Source: Tsuneonella troitsensis
Lineage (GTDB): Bacteria; Pseudomonadota; Alphaproteobacteria; Sphingomonadales; Sphingomonadaceae
DNA: 64,000 bases
Direction of reading: 5' to 3'
Assembly (NCBI RefSeq): GCF_001441535.1
Contig: NZ_LMAU01000001.1
Location: 248,001 to 312,000 of the forward strand
Part shown: positions 35,317 to 44,636 of the stretch, piece by piece
How the letters are laid out: each line of letters opens with the position of its first letter
How positions within the stretch are numbered: the first letter of the stretch is position 1
The notes under the pieces: model-generated
Databases searched by the model: none
What the model was told of the DNA's origin: nothing
What the model saw: the letters and a program-made list of their open reading frames with translations, nothing else
Translations under genes and position numbers: made by a program

Positions 35317-36440
35317 TCACAATCCCGCATGAAGCGCTACCATGCGCTCGCTAGCCCTGCCGTTGCCGAACGGGTTGTGCGCGCGGGCCATCTCTTCGTA
35401 GGCCTTGGCGTCATCGAGAAGTTGCTCCCCCTCGGCGACAATGAGGTCGGCTTCAGTGCCGACCAGTTTCGTGGTGCCCGCCTCGACCCCCTGGGGCCGT
35501 TCGGTGGTCTAGCGCATGACCAACACCGGCTTTCCGAGCGCGGGCGTCTCTTCCTGCACCTCGCCGCTGTCCCTTAGCATCGGGGTGCAGATGTGGAGCA
35601 GGCGCACGAAGTGCGGGTAATCCAGTGGCTCGATGAGCGCGACATTCTCCTGACCCGCGAGCTGGTCGTTCATCACCGCGCGGACATTCGGGCTGAGGTG
35701 GACCGAAAAGATCACCGCGACGTGGTCGAGCGCGGCAAGGCGGCGGACGGCGGACGCAATCGCCTCGATCTGTTCGCCGAAGTTCTCGCGCCGATGGGTG
35801 GTCATGCCGTTGATCCGCTTGCCTGCGAACCGTGCTTCGAGCCCGGTGAGCCCTGACGGGAGCGCAGGCTCGCGCTCGATCCGCGCGATCACCCAGTACA
35901 CGCGACCATACCGGTTTTGCAGGTGACATGGATCGTCGCGAGATGGACGTTTTCGCGCCGCAACGCAGCGACTGCCATTTCGGTCGTTGCGAGGTGCAGA
36001 GCGGACAAAGCTGCAGACGATCTTGCGACTCACCTCTTCGGGCCAAGGATGATGGATGTCCCCGCTCCCGAGACCCGTTTCGACGTGGGCTACCCGTTTC
36101 TTGCCATAGTGGGCGGCCAGCGCCCCGGCAATCGCGGTTGCCGTGTCACCCTGGACGACCATCCAACCGGGCTTCTCTTCGTCGAGCACGCGGCCGATGC
36201 CGGTCAGCAGGTTCGCGGTCAGCCTGTCTAGGTCTGGTCGGGCTGCATCCGATCGAGATCGTGATGCGGCCTGGCACCCGCGATCGCAAGCACCTGGTCG
36301 TGCGTGCCGCGGCGCTGACGCGAGATGCACACGCGGCTGGCGAAAGCGAGCATCGACGTCGAGCGCGTGAACCAGCGGGAAGAGCTTGTTTGCCTCGGGA
36401 TGCGTTCCGAAAACGTGAGGCCCTTGCGCGCGGATGTCAT
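35317..36440 (-). pseudogene. wecB: Decayed UDP-N-acetylglucosamine 2-epimerase (wecB)
   Basis: Read on the minus strand, fragments of a WecB-type epimerase appear in order but in three frames. They include GTHPEANKLFPLVHAL, VLAIAGARPHHDLD, VQGDTATAIAGALAAHYGKK, SGDIHHPWPEEVSRK, TEMAVAALRRENV, TTHRRENFGEQIEAIA, then an in-frame TAG at 35509-35511 just before [17 protein letters not shown]. At least four frame changes and this stop rule out a working enzyme. A canonical DSGG is also changed to DSGE. The span (about 1,120 bases) equals an intact gene, so decay is by small lesions. The most likely start is the ATG at 36440. Confidence 0.85.
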
Positions 36441-36492
36441 GCGCTGCGCATTAACCAAGAATCGTTAAGGCGCGCCTATCCCTCGCGAAAAA

Positions 36493-37074
36493 TCACCCTT
36501 GCGGAGGAACCATGATCGGCTCAGCATCGCCCGGCGTGGTTCGACCGGCTTCGCCGGGAAGCCTACCGGCGCGCTCACGCTCGAGCCGCTCCATGTATTG
36601 ACGTTCGAGTTCCTCTACCCGCGCCTGCTCTTCAGCCGAAACCGCGTCGATCGTCGACAGGCGCTCTGCGCGCGCGGCCGCGATCAGCTCGGAAAAGCGC
36701 ACGTCGGCACCTTCGCGTCGGTCGGCGTAGAAGGCGTCGATTAGTTGCTGAGTGCACCCGGTGAACCCGCCCGCACCGGCGGTGGAGCACGACATCGTGC
36801 CGAATCTGCCGACCAGGTCGAGCTTCTCGACCCGACGCGCCCAGGCCATGTTCTCGGGGTCGTCGCTGAACCGCAGCGCCTCAGGAATGCGATAACGGTC
36901 GTTCTCGGGCATGCGCGCCACGACGAGGATTTCGTCGCCTTCGGCCTGCGGGGCGGGATCGTCGCCATAGACGATGATCATGCGCACCTTGTCACCGCCT
37001 TGGTCCTGGGCCGCAGCGGGGGTCGCCAGCACGGCAGCGGCAGCAAGAAGCGGAAAAACAATCTGGCGGATCAT
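36493..37074 (-). CDS. Secreted or periplasmic protein of unknown function
   Basis: A 193-residue protein with a clear signal peptide (MIRQIVFPLLAAAAVLATPAAAQ, cleavage expected after the Ala-rich stretch ending near 23). The mature part contains MIIVYGDDPAP, EILVVARMPENDRYRIPEAL, a pair of cysteines (MSCSTAGAGGFTGC) and a charged C-terminal helix rich in Glu and Arg. I chose ATG 37074 because the signal peptide starts there. A longer reading adds an unrelated arginine-rich tail. No family recognised, but the style is common for sphingomonad periplasmic proteins. Confidence 0.72.
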   Translation of the reverse strand: MIRQIVFPLLAAAAVLATPAAAQDQGGDKVRMIIVYGDDPAPQAEGDEILVVARMPENDRYRIPEALRFSDDPENMAWARRVEKLDLVGRFGTMSCSTAGAGGFTGCTQQLIDAFYADRREGADVRFSELIAAARAERLSTIDAVSAEEQARVEELERQYMERLERERAGRLPGEAGRTTPGDAEPIMVPPQG

Positions 37075-37174
37075 CGGGTTCGTCCTCGTGAAAACTGGCA
37101 TGGAATTGGCCACAACGGCGCTGAACTGCCTATGAAGTGCACGACCATAGCGCATTGATCTGCGGCAGGGTTCC

Positions 37175-37693
37175 TCAAATCCGCTCCGCCAGCCGGATGG
37201 CAACGCGGCAGCCCAGCCTGATCGCGCCGGCGAGTAGCGGATAGGCGACGGCCCGTTCCGCGCCGGCGGCTAGGGCTGCGTCGCGGTGCTCGCGCTCGTC
37301 TTCACGGAAGTCGGCGATCATCGCGGCGAGTTCGGGATCGCTGCCGTCCGCCTCGAGCGCATCGAGTTGATCCGAATAGTGCCGATCGATCTCTTCCTCG
37401 ACCGCCGCTGTGCAAGCCATCGCCGCTTGGGGTCCCATCAAGGCGGTCGCTGCCCCGAGCGCATAGCCCGCCACGTGCCAGAACGGCTGCAGCGCAGTCG
37501 GGCGTACGCCGCGCGCAGCCATCAGTGCGTCGAACGCCTCGCGGTGGCGGCGCTCTTGCTCGGCCATCGCGGCAATCTCGCCCGAATGCGGGGCGCGGTC
37601 GCCCATCACGGCCAGCTGGCCTGCATATATTCGCTGCGCGCCATACTCACCCGCCTGGTCGACACGGATCATGCGCGCTGTGTCAGGCTTCAC
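37175..37693 (-). CDS. coq7: Demethoxyubiquinone hydroxylase Coq7
   Basis: A 172-residue di-iron monooxygenase for a late ubiquinone hydroxylation. Iron-binding motifs are seen in order: VDQAGEYGAQRIY, EQERRHREAF, EEEIDRHYSDQL and EDEREHRDAA. Length fits bacterial Coq7. The longest start is GTG 37693, which overlaps the dsbB stop by 11 bases. ATG 37672 (MIRVDQAGEY) is an alternative. Co-oriented with dsbB and ctpA upstream, so probably one transcript. Confidence 0.92.
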   Translation of the reverse strand: MKPDTARMIRVDQAGEYGAQRIYAGQLAVMGDRAPHSGEIAAMAEQERRHREAFDALMAARGVRPTALQPFWHVAGYALGAATALMGPQAAMACTAAVEEEIDRHYSDQLDALEADGSDPELAAMIADFREDEREHRDAALAAGAERAVAYPLLAGAIRLGCRVAIRLAERI

Positions 37694-38135
37694 GGCCGCG
37701 TCTCAGCAGCAAGAGGATCGCGACACCGGCCGCGGTAGAAAGCAGGAAATTAAACCCCGCGAGCGAGATGCCGGCAAGCGTCCAGGGAGCGCGGTCGCAC
37801 CGTATCAGCGGCGCGTTCATGATCGCGTCGAGCGCGTTGCCGCCCTCGAACTGGACCGTGCTGCAGGCCGTCACACCTTCCCACCAGCCGTATTCCACGC
37901 CCGCGTGAAAACCGCCGATGAGGCCGGAAACCACGATGGCCAGCGCCGCCAGCGCGATCCAGGCGCGCGATGGAGACAGAACGGTCGACAGGAGCACGAG
38001 GCCAACGGCCGCGAAATGCGGATAGCGCTGCCACCAGCACATTTCGCACGGGAAAAGTCCGAAAACGTACTCGCCGACATAGGCGCCGCCGAGCAGCAGT
38101 GCTGGCACCCCGAGCGCGAGCCGCCGGGCAAGCAT
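37683..38135 (-). CDS. dsbB: Disulfide bond formation protein DsbB
   Basis: A 150-residue inner-membrane protein with four hydrophobic segments. The quinone-linked cysteine pair C30/C33 is in LFPCEMCWWQRYPH. The second periplasmic pair is C91 and C113, in VTACSTVQ and IRCDRAPW. It re-oxidises DsbA using ubiquinone, which fits its neighbour coq7. I chose ATG 38135. A GTG at 38153, overlapping the ctpA stop, would add six residues. Confidence 0.87.
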   Translation of the reverse strand: MLARRLALGVPALLLGGAYVGEYVFGLFPCEMCWWQRYPHFAAVGLVLLSTVLSPSRAWIALAALAIVVSGLIGGFHAGVEYGWWEGVTACSTVQFEGGNALDAIMNAPLIRCDRAPWTLAGISLAGFNFLLSTAAGVAILLLLRRGREA

Positions 38136-38155
38136 TTCGCGGGGCCCGGACACGA

Positions 38156-39493
38156 TCAGTCGCGGCGCGCGATCGCATTCGGCGAGGTCCGCCGCAAGGT
38201 GTCGAGCGCGTAGGTCAGCTGGAAGTCCTCGATGCCCTTGGCCTTGAGCTGTTCGGCGGTCAGCTGGAAGCGTGGGTCGTCCTTGCGGTCTTTCGTCAGC
38301 TCCTCGTCCTTGAGTGCCGCCTCGTTCACCAGATGCCCGCGCAGGTCCGATTCGCGCAGGCGAAACTTCTCGCGTTTGGCGAGATCGGGGTCGCTCAACT
38401 GCGGGACGATGATGTCCGGTTCGATCCCGCCTTCCTGAACCGAGTGTCCGCGGGGCGTGAAATAGCGCGCGGTGGTCAGCTTGAGCGCGGCCTCCCGACC
38501 GAGCGGCAGCAGGGTCTGCACGCTGCCCTTGCCAAAGCTGCGATCGCCCATGACGACGGCGCGGCGCTGGTCCTGAAGCGCGCCTGCGACGATCTCGCTC
38601 GCGGATGCCGAACCGGCGTCGATCAGCACAATAATCGGCACACCCTTGGCCATGTCGCCCTTGTACACGGTCTCGGCCTCGTAGCTCAGCGTTTCGCCGC
38701 GTGCGCGGCCGCGCTGCGACACGATCTGTCCCTTGTCGAGGAACAGGTCGGACAGCGCGACGGCTTCGTCGAGCGAGCCGCCGGGATTCTGCCGCATGTC
38801 GAGCACCAAGCCGTTCACCCGCCCGGATGCCTCTTTCTTGATCGCCTGCCACGCCGAAAAGACGTCCGATCCGACGTCGCGGCTGAACTCGTTGACCGAA
38901 ATGTAGCCGATGTTGCCCGGCTTCAGTTCGTGCGTAACGGGTTCCAACTCGATCACGCCGCGGCTGACGGTCAGGTCGAACGGTTCCTCGCGGCCCGTGC
39001 GGAAGATAGTCAGGCGGATGCTCGAACCCGCCGGGCCGCGCATCTTGGCGACCGCATCGTCGAGGTCGCCGCCATAAATGAGCTGGCCATCGAGGTGCGT
39101 AATATAGTCGCCGGCCTTGATGCCCATCTTGTCGGCGGGACTGCCCTTGAACGGGCTGACCACCTTGACCGCGCCATCCTCCATCACGACCGACAGGCCG
39201 AGACCGGAGTAGTTGCCGTCGATCATCGTTTCGAGCCGCTGCAGATCGCCGCCGTCTAGGTAGGCAGAATGCGGGTCCAGGCTGGCGAGCATCCCGTCGA
39301 TCGCGCCCCTGATCAGCTTGTCGTCGTCAACCGGCTCGACATAGCTGGCCTTGATCCGCTGGTAGACCGCGAACAGCTTGGCGAACTCCGGCCCTGCGCG
39401 GCTGTCGACCTGGGCAAGACCCGCGGTAGTCGCGGGCACGAGCGCCACTGCGCTGACGAGCGCGGCGGTGCGGAGGAGGGCGGCAAGCTTCAT
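38156..39493 (-). CDS. ctpA: S41-family C-terminal processing peptidase
   Basis: A 445-residue periplasmic protease. Signal peptide at 1-27, PDZ domain about 95-180 (GLGLSVVMEDGAV followed by SPADKMGIKAGDYI), and catalytic Ser297 in GSASASEIVAGAL with Lys322 in FGKGSVQTL. The 25-residue spacing is typical. It trims C-termini of envelope proteins and peptidoglycan hydrolases. The EnvC-like gene directly upstream in the same direction suggests joint control of cell-wall hydrolysis. Confidence 0.9.
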   Translation of the reverse strand: MKLAALLRTAALVSAVALVPATTAGLAQVDSRAGPEFAKLFAVYQRIKASYVEPVDDDKLIRGAIDGMLASLDPHSAYLDGGDLQRLETMIDGNYSGLGLSVVMEDGAVKVVSPFKGSPADKMGIKAGDYITHLDGQLIYGGDLDDAVAKMRGPAGSSIRLTIFRTGREEPFDLTVSRGVIELEPVTHELKPGNIGYISVNEFSRDVGSDVFSAWQAIKKEASGRVNGLVLDMRQNPGGSLDEAVALSDLFLDKGQIVSQRGRARGETLSYEAETVYKGDMAKGVPIIVLIDAGSASASEIVAGALQDQRRAVVMGDRSFGKGSVQTLLPLGREAALKLTTARYFTPRGHSVQEGGIEPDIIVPQLSDPDLAKREKFRLRESDLRGHLVNEAALKDEELTKDRKDDPRFQLTAEQLKAKGIEDFQLTYALDTLRRTSPNAIARRD

Positions 39494-39600
39494 GGCGTGT
39501 CCTCGAATAGCGTTTGCGCCAGTTGTATCGCGCGTGGGGCGTTAACGCCAGATGAGGCGTCGTCGCCGGTCCCTTAACGGGATGTGATGCGGCCCACCCG

Positions 39601-40809
39601 TTAGCGCAAGTGGTCTACCGGGTTCACCGGCTCTCCGTTAATGCGCAGTTCCAACCCGACGCTCGGGCGCCCGACACCGGCGACCCCCAGCGGCGCGCCG
39701 CTCACGATCTGGGACCCGACATCGACGTCCACCCGCGCAAGGCCGGTCACTAGGCTGGTGAAGCCACCCGCATGTTCGACGATGACGATCCGGTTGAACC
39801 CGCGAAACGGCCCGGCGAAGGCAACCCGCCCTGCCGCCGGAGCGACGACCTGCGCTCCCGCAGCCGGCGCGAGCGCAATACCTTTCGAGCGTGTGCCGCC
39901 TTCCGCCACCTGTCCGAAACCTCGGACGACGCGTCCGGCAACGGGCAACTGAAAACGGGGCGCCTGCGGAGCGGCACTCGCGAGCCGCGGCAGGCCCGAT
40001 TCGGCGACTTCGCTCGCGCCGGGCGTTTGCGGTCGCAGCAACGGACCCGGGAGTGCTGCCAACTCGGCCCGCAAGACGCCTGCCGCGTCCAGACTGGCGA
40101 CCAAACCGTCGAGGTCGCGTGCCTCCTCCGCCATCGCAAGAGCACGCTCCGCCTCGCGCGCCGCTGCCCCGCCCGCTTCGCGCAGCGCAAGGCGCTGGCG
40201 CGTCTCGACCGCGGCGAGCCGGCTTCTCCGTTCGGCGAGCTCCCGCTCTCCCTCCCTGAGTGCGGCAAACGCCGAGCGCGCTTCGACCTCGACCGACTGC
40301 GCTCGGTCCATCTCGCTGCGCAGCGCAGCAGTGCGCCGACGCACTTCTGGCAATGTCGTCTCCAGCAGGGCGCGCAGGTACACCGTCTCGCGCAAGGAAC
40401 CGGGGCGAAGTATTCCCAGGGCGAGCGGACGACGGGCGAGCTTCTGCAGGCCGGCGGTCAAGCGCACCAGCGGGACGCGTCGCTCAGCAAGTCGCCGTTC
40501 GAGCGTGGCCAGTTCGGTCTGCGCAATCCCCATCCGCGCGCGCGCCTCGGCAATCCCCGCTTCGGACTGTTGGATGCGTGCAGCGAGCGCGGCGGCTTCG
40601 CGCGCAGTCTTGTCGGCCGCCGCCTGTGCAGATCGAGCCTCGACCTCCAGCCGATTGGCTCGCAGGCCCGCCGCACGGGCCTGGGCACGCGCTTCCGCGA
40701 GCGCGGCGCGGGTTTCCGCGGGACTCGCATAGCCGCCACCAAGCTGCGCCACCGCACCGGTGGCAGCGAAGAGGCCGAACGCAGCGATCAGTAGAGGTTT
40801 GGCATTCAC
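39601..40809 (-). CDS. EnvC-like murein hydrolase activator (degenerate M23 domain)
   Basis: A 402-residue exported protein: signal peptide (about 1-21), long Ala/Arg/Glu-rich coiled coil (about 25-250), and C-terminal LytM/M23 fold (about 290-402). The zinc ligands of active M23 enzymes are missing: the HxxxD site reads SKGIALAP and the HxH site reads LELRI. That is the pattern of EnvC, which activates periplasmic amidases at the septum rather than cutting peptidoglycan itself. Start is GTG 40809. No nearby ATG gives a signal peptide. Confidence 0.85.
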   Translation of the reverse strand: MNAKPLLIAAFGLFAATGAVAQLGGGYASPAETRAALAEARAQARAAGLRANRLEVEARSAQAAADKTAREAAALAARIQQSEAGIAEARARMGIAQTELATLERRLAERRVPLVRLTAGLQKLARRPLALGILRPGSLRETVYLRALLETTLPEVRRRTAALRSEMDRAQSVEVEARSAFAALREGERELAERRSRLAAVETRQRLALREAGGAAAREAERALAMAEEARDLDGLVASLDAAGVLRAELAALPGPLLRPQTPGASEVAESGLPRLASAAPQAPRFQLPVAGRVVRGFGQVAEGGTRSKGIALAPAAGAQVVAPAAGRVAFAGPFRGFNRIVIVEHAGGFTSLVTGLARVDVDVGSQIVSGAPLGVAGVGRPSVGLELRINGEPVNPVDHLR

Positions 40810-40828
40810 GGGGGTCCGTTTAACCCGA

Positions 40829-41251
40829 TCAACCGCTGCGATGATAGGGGTGGCCTGCTACGATCGTCGTAGCCCGGTAGAGCTGCTCCATTAGCATAGC
40901 CCGCGCGAGCAGGTGCGGCCAGGTCATCGCTCCCATGGCGAGGAGAAGGTCCGCCGCCGACCGCTCGGCTTCCGAATGCCCGTCGGCGGCGCCCAGCACG
41001 AACCGGGCCTCGCGCACGCCGTCGTCGCGCCACCGCCCAAGGATCGCCGCGAATTCCTCGGACGACAGCGTTTTGCCCCGCTCGTCCAGCAGCACGGTGC
41101 GCGACTGGGCGGGCGCATCGGGCACGCGGCCCCCGGTCTCGGGAAGTTCGGTCAGCCTGATCGGCCAGGTCAGCCGCTTTTCGTAGCGGGCGACGAGGTC
41201 GGCCTCAGGCGAACGGGCGATCTTGCCGCGCGCTATGACATGGAGCAGCAT
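40829..41251 (-). CDS. rlmH: 23S rRNA (pseudouridine1915-N3)-methyltransferase RlmH
   Basis: A 140-residue SPOUT methyltransferase. LLHVIARGKIARSPEADLV is at the N-terminus and the SAM knot appears as FVLGAADGHS with a following MTWPHLLARAMLMEQLYRA. Family length is about 140-155. It lies directly after rsfS in the same direction, the common alphaproteobacterial order rsfS-rlmH. Confidence 0.93.
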   Translation of the reverse strand: MLLHVIARGKIARSPEADLVARYEKRLTWPIRLTELPETGGRVPDAPAQSRTVLLDERGKTLSSEEFAAILGRWRDDGVREARFVLGAADGHSEAERSAADLLLAMGAMTWPHLLARAMLMEQLYRATTIVAGHPYHRSG

Positions 41252-41291
41252 CGCCTAGCGCAAACGGAGTGACGTCGGCGCGAAGAAGCGG

Positions 41292-41720
41292 TCAGGCACT
41301 CCCGCCGGCGACCTTGTCGTCGCCGAAGCCCCACATCCGTTCCAGGTTGTAGAAGGTGCGGACTTCGGGCCGGAACAGATGGATGACCACGTCCCCGGCG
41401 TCGATCAGCACCCAGTCTGCGGCAGGCAGGCCCTCGATGCGGGCCGAGCCGAATCCGGCAGCCTTGACCTTTTCGGCCAGTTTCTGCGCCATCGAGGCCA
41501 CCTGGCGGGTCGACCGACCCGAGGCGACGACCATGTAGTCGGCGACCGAGCTCTTGCCCGCGAGGGGGATAGAGACGACTTCCTGCGCCTGATCGTCGTC
41601 GAGCTGTGCCATGACGAGCGCGTGCAGCAGGTCGCCCTGGCGTTCCGCTTGGGGTTCGGAGGGCGTCACCGCGGCTCCGGTAGCGCCAGCGGTTGCCGGC
41701 ATGGATTGCGCCTGATGCAT
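41292..41720 (-). CDS. rsfS: Ribosome silencing factor RsfS
   Basis: A 142-residue protein. The conserved core contains QAQEVVSIPLAGKSSVADYM followed by VVASGRSTRQVASMAQKLAE, then DWVLIDAGDVVIHLFRPEVR with the invariant YNLERMW end. It blocks subunit joining by binding L14 of the 50S subunit during starvation. The N-terminal 30 residues are low-complexity, and a start at the internal MPATAG is possible. In many relatives nadD lies just upstream, but here the rfb cassette separates them. Confidence 0.92.
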   Translation of the reverse strand: MHQAQSMPATAGATGAAVTPSEPQAERQGDLLHALVMAQLDDDQAQEVVSIPLAGKSSVADYMVVASGRSTRQVASMAQKLAEKVKAAGFGSARIEGLPAADWVLIDAGDVVIHLFRPEVRTFYNLERMWGFGDDKVAGGSA

Positions 41721-42112
41721 AGGCGGGGGTCAAGCTCCTGTATGGGTAATGCGAGCGGCACGATTGCATCAACGCCGGTCATGGCCGCGAAGTTTCCTGC
41801 GCGGAGGCAAACGGTTGCGTGGATGCGTCAAGGAGTGTTGCAGCCGTCGGGCGGGCGGTCCGGCACGGAGCCGGCAACGATCGACAATCGGTCCGCGTCA
41901 GCACGAGGGGCCGAAGCACTCCGTCAACCCGCTCGGTTTCAAGACCGTCCAGCGCAAGCGGGCTTCCCGCGGACGGACCGGCACGAGAAATCGGGCCGAT
42001 AGCGCATGATAGCCTGCGCTGACCCCTATCGCAACGGTTTCGACCGACAACCGACAGACTCGGTTGCCGGATCAACTTCCCGCTGCAATAGCGCGCCTGT
42101 CAAAGCAACCTG
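41721..42112. other. 392-base non-coding gap between rsfS and rfbA
   Basis: This stretch separates divergently oriented rsfS and rfbA, so it must hold promoters for both. I see no convincing gene, no strong hairpin and no clear -35/-10 pair. A TAG at 42089-42091 lies in the rfbA frame and limits where rfbA can start. Confidence 0.5.
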
Positions 42113-43024
42113 TTGGCCGAAGGGGCAGGCATCATCTTCGCACGCAAGGGCATCATTCTGGCAGGGGGGTCGGGAACCCGCCTTTATCCGTTGACCAAGG
42201 CTGTCTCGAAGCAACTGATGCCGGTCTACGACAAGCCGATGATTCACTACCCGCTGTCGGTCCTGATCATGAGCTGGATCCGCGAGGTCCTGATCATTAC
42301 CACGCCCAGCGACCAGGCCGCGTTCGAAGTTCTGCTCGGAGATGGCAGCGACCTTGGTATGCGGATTTCCTATGCCGTACAATCTGAGCCCGGCGGGCTG
42401 GCCCAGGCTTACCACATCGGCGCGAGCTTCGTTGGATCCGATCCCTCGACCCTCGTGCTGGGCGACAACATTTTTTACGGACACGGTCTGACCGACCTTC
42501 TCGAAACCGCATCGGCGAGAGCAGAAGGGGCGACGGTCTTCGGGTACCACGTGGACGATGCGCGCGCCTATGGCGTGGTGTCCTTCGACTCGGTGGGGCG
42601 CGCAGAGACCATCGAGGAGAAACCGGAAAGACCGAAATCGAACTACGCCGTCACCGGTCTTTACTTCTATGACGGGAAGGCCGCCGAATTCGCCTCGACC
42701 CTCACACCGTCTGCGCGTGGCGAGTTCGAGATCACCGACCTCAATCGCCGCTATCTCGAGGAGGGAACGCTCAATGTCGAACTGATGGGGCGGGGTTTCG
42801 CCTGGCTCGACACCGGCACGCATAGCGCCCTGATCGATGCCGCGAACTACGTGCGCATTACCGAGGAGCGGCAGGGTTTGAAGATTTGCTGCCCCGAAGA
42901 GCTCGCCTGGCGGCAAGGGTTCATCGATGACGCGCAGCTCGAGCGCATCGCGGGTCCGCTACGCAAGTCGGGATACGGCGAATATCTGTTGCGTCTGCTG
43001 GAGCGAGGCGACCGGTGGAAGTGA
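42113..43024 (+). CDS. rfbA: Glucose-1-phosphate thymidylyltransferase RfbA
   Basis: A 303-residue nucleotidyltransferase making dTDP-glucose. Motifs: [16 protein letters not shown] at the N-terminus, [23 protein letters not shown], and [12 protein letters not shown]. The only usable start after the in-frame stop at 42089 is TTG 42113 (a CTG at 42110 is less likely), so initiation is non-ATG. First gene of an rfbA-C-B cassette. Confidence 0.92.
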   Translation: MAEGAGIIFARKGIILAGGSGTRLYPLTKAVSKQLMPVYDKPMIHYPLSVLIMSWIREVLIITTPSDQAAFEVLLGDGSDLGMRISYAVQSEPGGLAQAYHIGASFVGSDPSTLVLGDNIFYGHGLTDLLETASARAEGATVFGYHVDDARAYGVVSFDSVGRAETIEEKPERPKSNYAVTGLYFYDGKAAEFASTLTPSARGEFEITDLNRRYLEEGTLNVELMGRGFAWLDTGTHSALIDAANYVRITEERQGLKICCPEELAWRQGFIDDAQLERIAGPLRKSGYGEYLLRLLERGDRWK

Positions 43025-43569
43025 CCCCTACCCCGCTCGGCGGCGCCGTCCTGATTCAACCGCAAGTATTCGGTGACGACCGCGGCTTCTTTCTAGAAAG
43101 CTTCAACGAGAGGGAATTCAAAGAAGCCGGGCTGCCCACCCAGTTCGTGCAGGACAATCATTCCCGATCAGGCAAGGGCATTCTGCGCGGCCTACATTTC
43201 CAGAATCCAGGATCGCAAGGAAAGCTCGTGCGGGTCGTCATCGGGGCGGTGTGGGACGTGATCGTCGATCTCCGACGCTCGTCCGGCACATTCGGGCAAT
43301 GGTATGGTGTCGAATTGTCGGCTGCTAACAAGCTGATGCTGTGGGTGCCCGAAGGGTTCGCTCATGGCTTTCTCACTCTCGAGGATGGCACCGACTTCCT
43401 CTACAAATGCACCGCACCCTATGCTCCCTTGCTTGAGCACACCCTGGCGTGGAACGATTTCGCGGTCGGGATCGAGTGGCCGCTCGATCGCCTTGGCTCC
43501 GCTGCCCCCGTGCTTTCCGCAAAGGATAGCGCCGGACTGTCGCTGCAAGCCTTGCCTCTGTTCGATTGA
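43015..43569 (+). CDS. rfbC: dTDP-4-dehydrorhamnose 3,5-epimerase RfbC
   Basis: A 184-residue cupin-fold epimerase. [15 protein letters not shown] is at the start, the catalytic histidine lies in [15 protein letters not shown], and [15 protein letters not shown] is in the second half. It starts at GTG 43015, overlapping rfbA by 10 bases. A second GTG at 43021 forms a GTGA and is an alternative. It converts dTDP-4-keto-6-deoxyglucose to the L-lyxo isomer for dTDP-L-rhamnose. Confidence 0.92.
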   Translation: MEVTPTPLGGAVLIQPQVFGDDRGFFLESFNEREFKEAGLPTQFVQDNHSRSGKGILRGLHFQNPGSQGKLVRVVIGAVWDVIVDLRRSSGTFGQWYGVELSAANKLMLWVPEGFAHGFLTLEDGTDFLYKCTAPYAPLLEHTLAWNDFAVGIEWPLDRLGSAAPVLSAKDSAGLSLQALPLFD

Positions 43570-43580
43570 AGGAACCACCA

Positions 43581-44636
43581 TTGACGAATCTCCTCATCAC
43601 CGGCGGAGCTGGATTCATCGGTGCGAATTTCGTTCATCACTGGCGAACCGCGCATCCCGCTGATGAAGTCGTCGTTCTCGATCTGCTGACCTACGCCGGC
43701 AATCGGGCCAGCATCGATCACGTTGCAGGCGTCGATCTCGTGGTCGGCGACATCGGCGACACGGCCTTGGTCGAACAATTGCTGATCGAGCGGCGCATCG
43801 ACACGATCGTGCACTTCGCGGCCGAAAGCCATGTCGATCGGTCGATCATCGGGCCCGACGCTTTCATCGACACCAACATCGTCGGCACTCACAGCTTGCT
43901 GAAAGCGGCGCGCAAGGCGTGGCTCGACAGCGGAAGCGGCCAGCCGCACCGGTTCCATCATGTTTCCACCGACGAGGTTTTCGGCTCGCTCGGGCCGAAC
44001 GATCCCGCGTTCAGCGAGACCACGCCCTATGCCCCCAACTCGCCCTATTCGGCTTCCAAGGCGGCGTCAGATCACCTCGTCCGGGCCTACCATCACACCT
44101 ATGGGCTGCAGGTGACCACGAGCAATTGCTCGAACAATTACGGCCCTTACCAGTTTCCCGAAAAGCTGATCCCGCTGTTCCTGATCAACTGTCTGCACGG
44201 CCGGCAGTTGCCGATCTATGGCGACGGCATGAACGTTCGAGACTGGCTCCACGTGTCCGATCATTGCCGGGGGATCGAGCTTGTCATCGAGCGGGGACGG
44301 GTCGGCGAAGCCTACAATATCGGCGGCGGCGAAGAACTGCCCAATCTTGCCGTGATCGATCGCATCTGTGCGGCCGTCGACGTTGCATTTGCCGCCGACC
44401 CCTCCCTCGCAGGCCGGTTCCCCGATGCACCCGCGGCGCGGGGCGTGCCGACCGAAACGCTGAAGACATTCGTCACCGACCGCGCGGGACACGATCGACG
44501 CTATGCGATCGACGAGACCAAGGCGCGCAGCGAACTTGACTATGTGCCACGGTTGTCGTTCGAGGAAGGCCTTGCGCAGACCCTGGCGTGGTACCTCGCC
44601 AATGAAGACTGGTGGCGCCCGCTGCTTACCCGATAG
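43581..44636 (+). CDS. rfbB: dTDP-glucose 4,6-dehydratase RfbB
   Basis: A 351-residue SDR. GGAGFIGANFVHHW is at 8-21, HFAAESHVDRSI in the middle, and YSASKAASDHL carries the catalytic YxxxK. SNNYGPYQFPEKLIP is diagnostic for RfbB. I chose TTG 43581 because GAAGGAA lies just upstream. A TTG at 43566 would extend it by five residues. It overlaps nadD tail-to-tail by 11 bases. No rfbD follows. Confidence 0.92.
   Translation: MTNLLITGGAGFIGANFVHHWRTAHPADEVVVLDLLTYAGNRASIDHVAGVDLVVGDIGDTALVEQLLIERRIDTIVHFAAESHVDRSIIGPDAFIDTNIVGTHSLLKAARKAWLDSGSGQPHRFHHVSTDEVFGSLGPNDPAFSETTPYAPNSPYSASKAASDHLVRAYHHTYGLQVTTSNCSNNYGPYQFPEKLIPLFLINCLHGRQLPIYGDGMNVRDWLHVSDHCRGIELVIERGRVGEAYNIGGGEELPNLAVIDRICAAVDVAFAADPSLAGRFPDAPAARGVPTETLKTFVTDRAGHDRRYAIDETKARSELDYVPRLSFEEGLAQTLAWYLANEDWWRPLLTR

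Noticed and set aside
36451-36468. TTAA-N10-TTAA resembling a CtrA box.
   Set aside because: The CtrA consensus has a 7-base spacer. Here it is 10, and the site lies between a pseudogene start and a gene end.
39538-39581. GGCGTTAACGCC and CCCTTAACGGG palindromes between ctpA and the EnvC-like gene.
   Set aside because: They may be protein sites, but the spacing fits no known CtrA arrangement and no T-tract supports a terminator.
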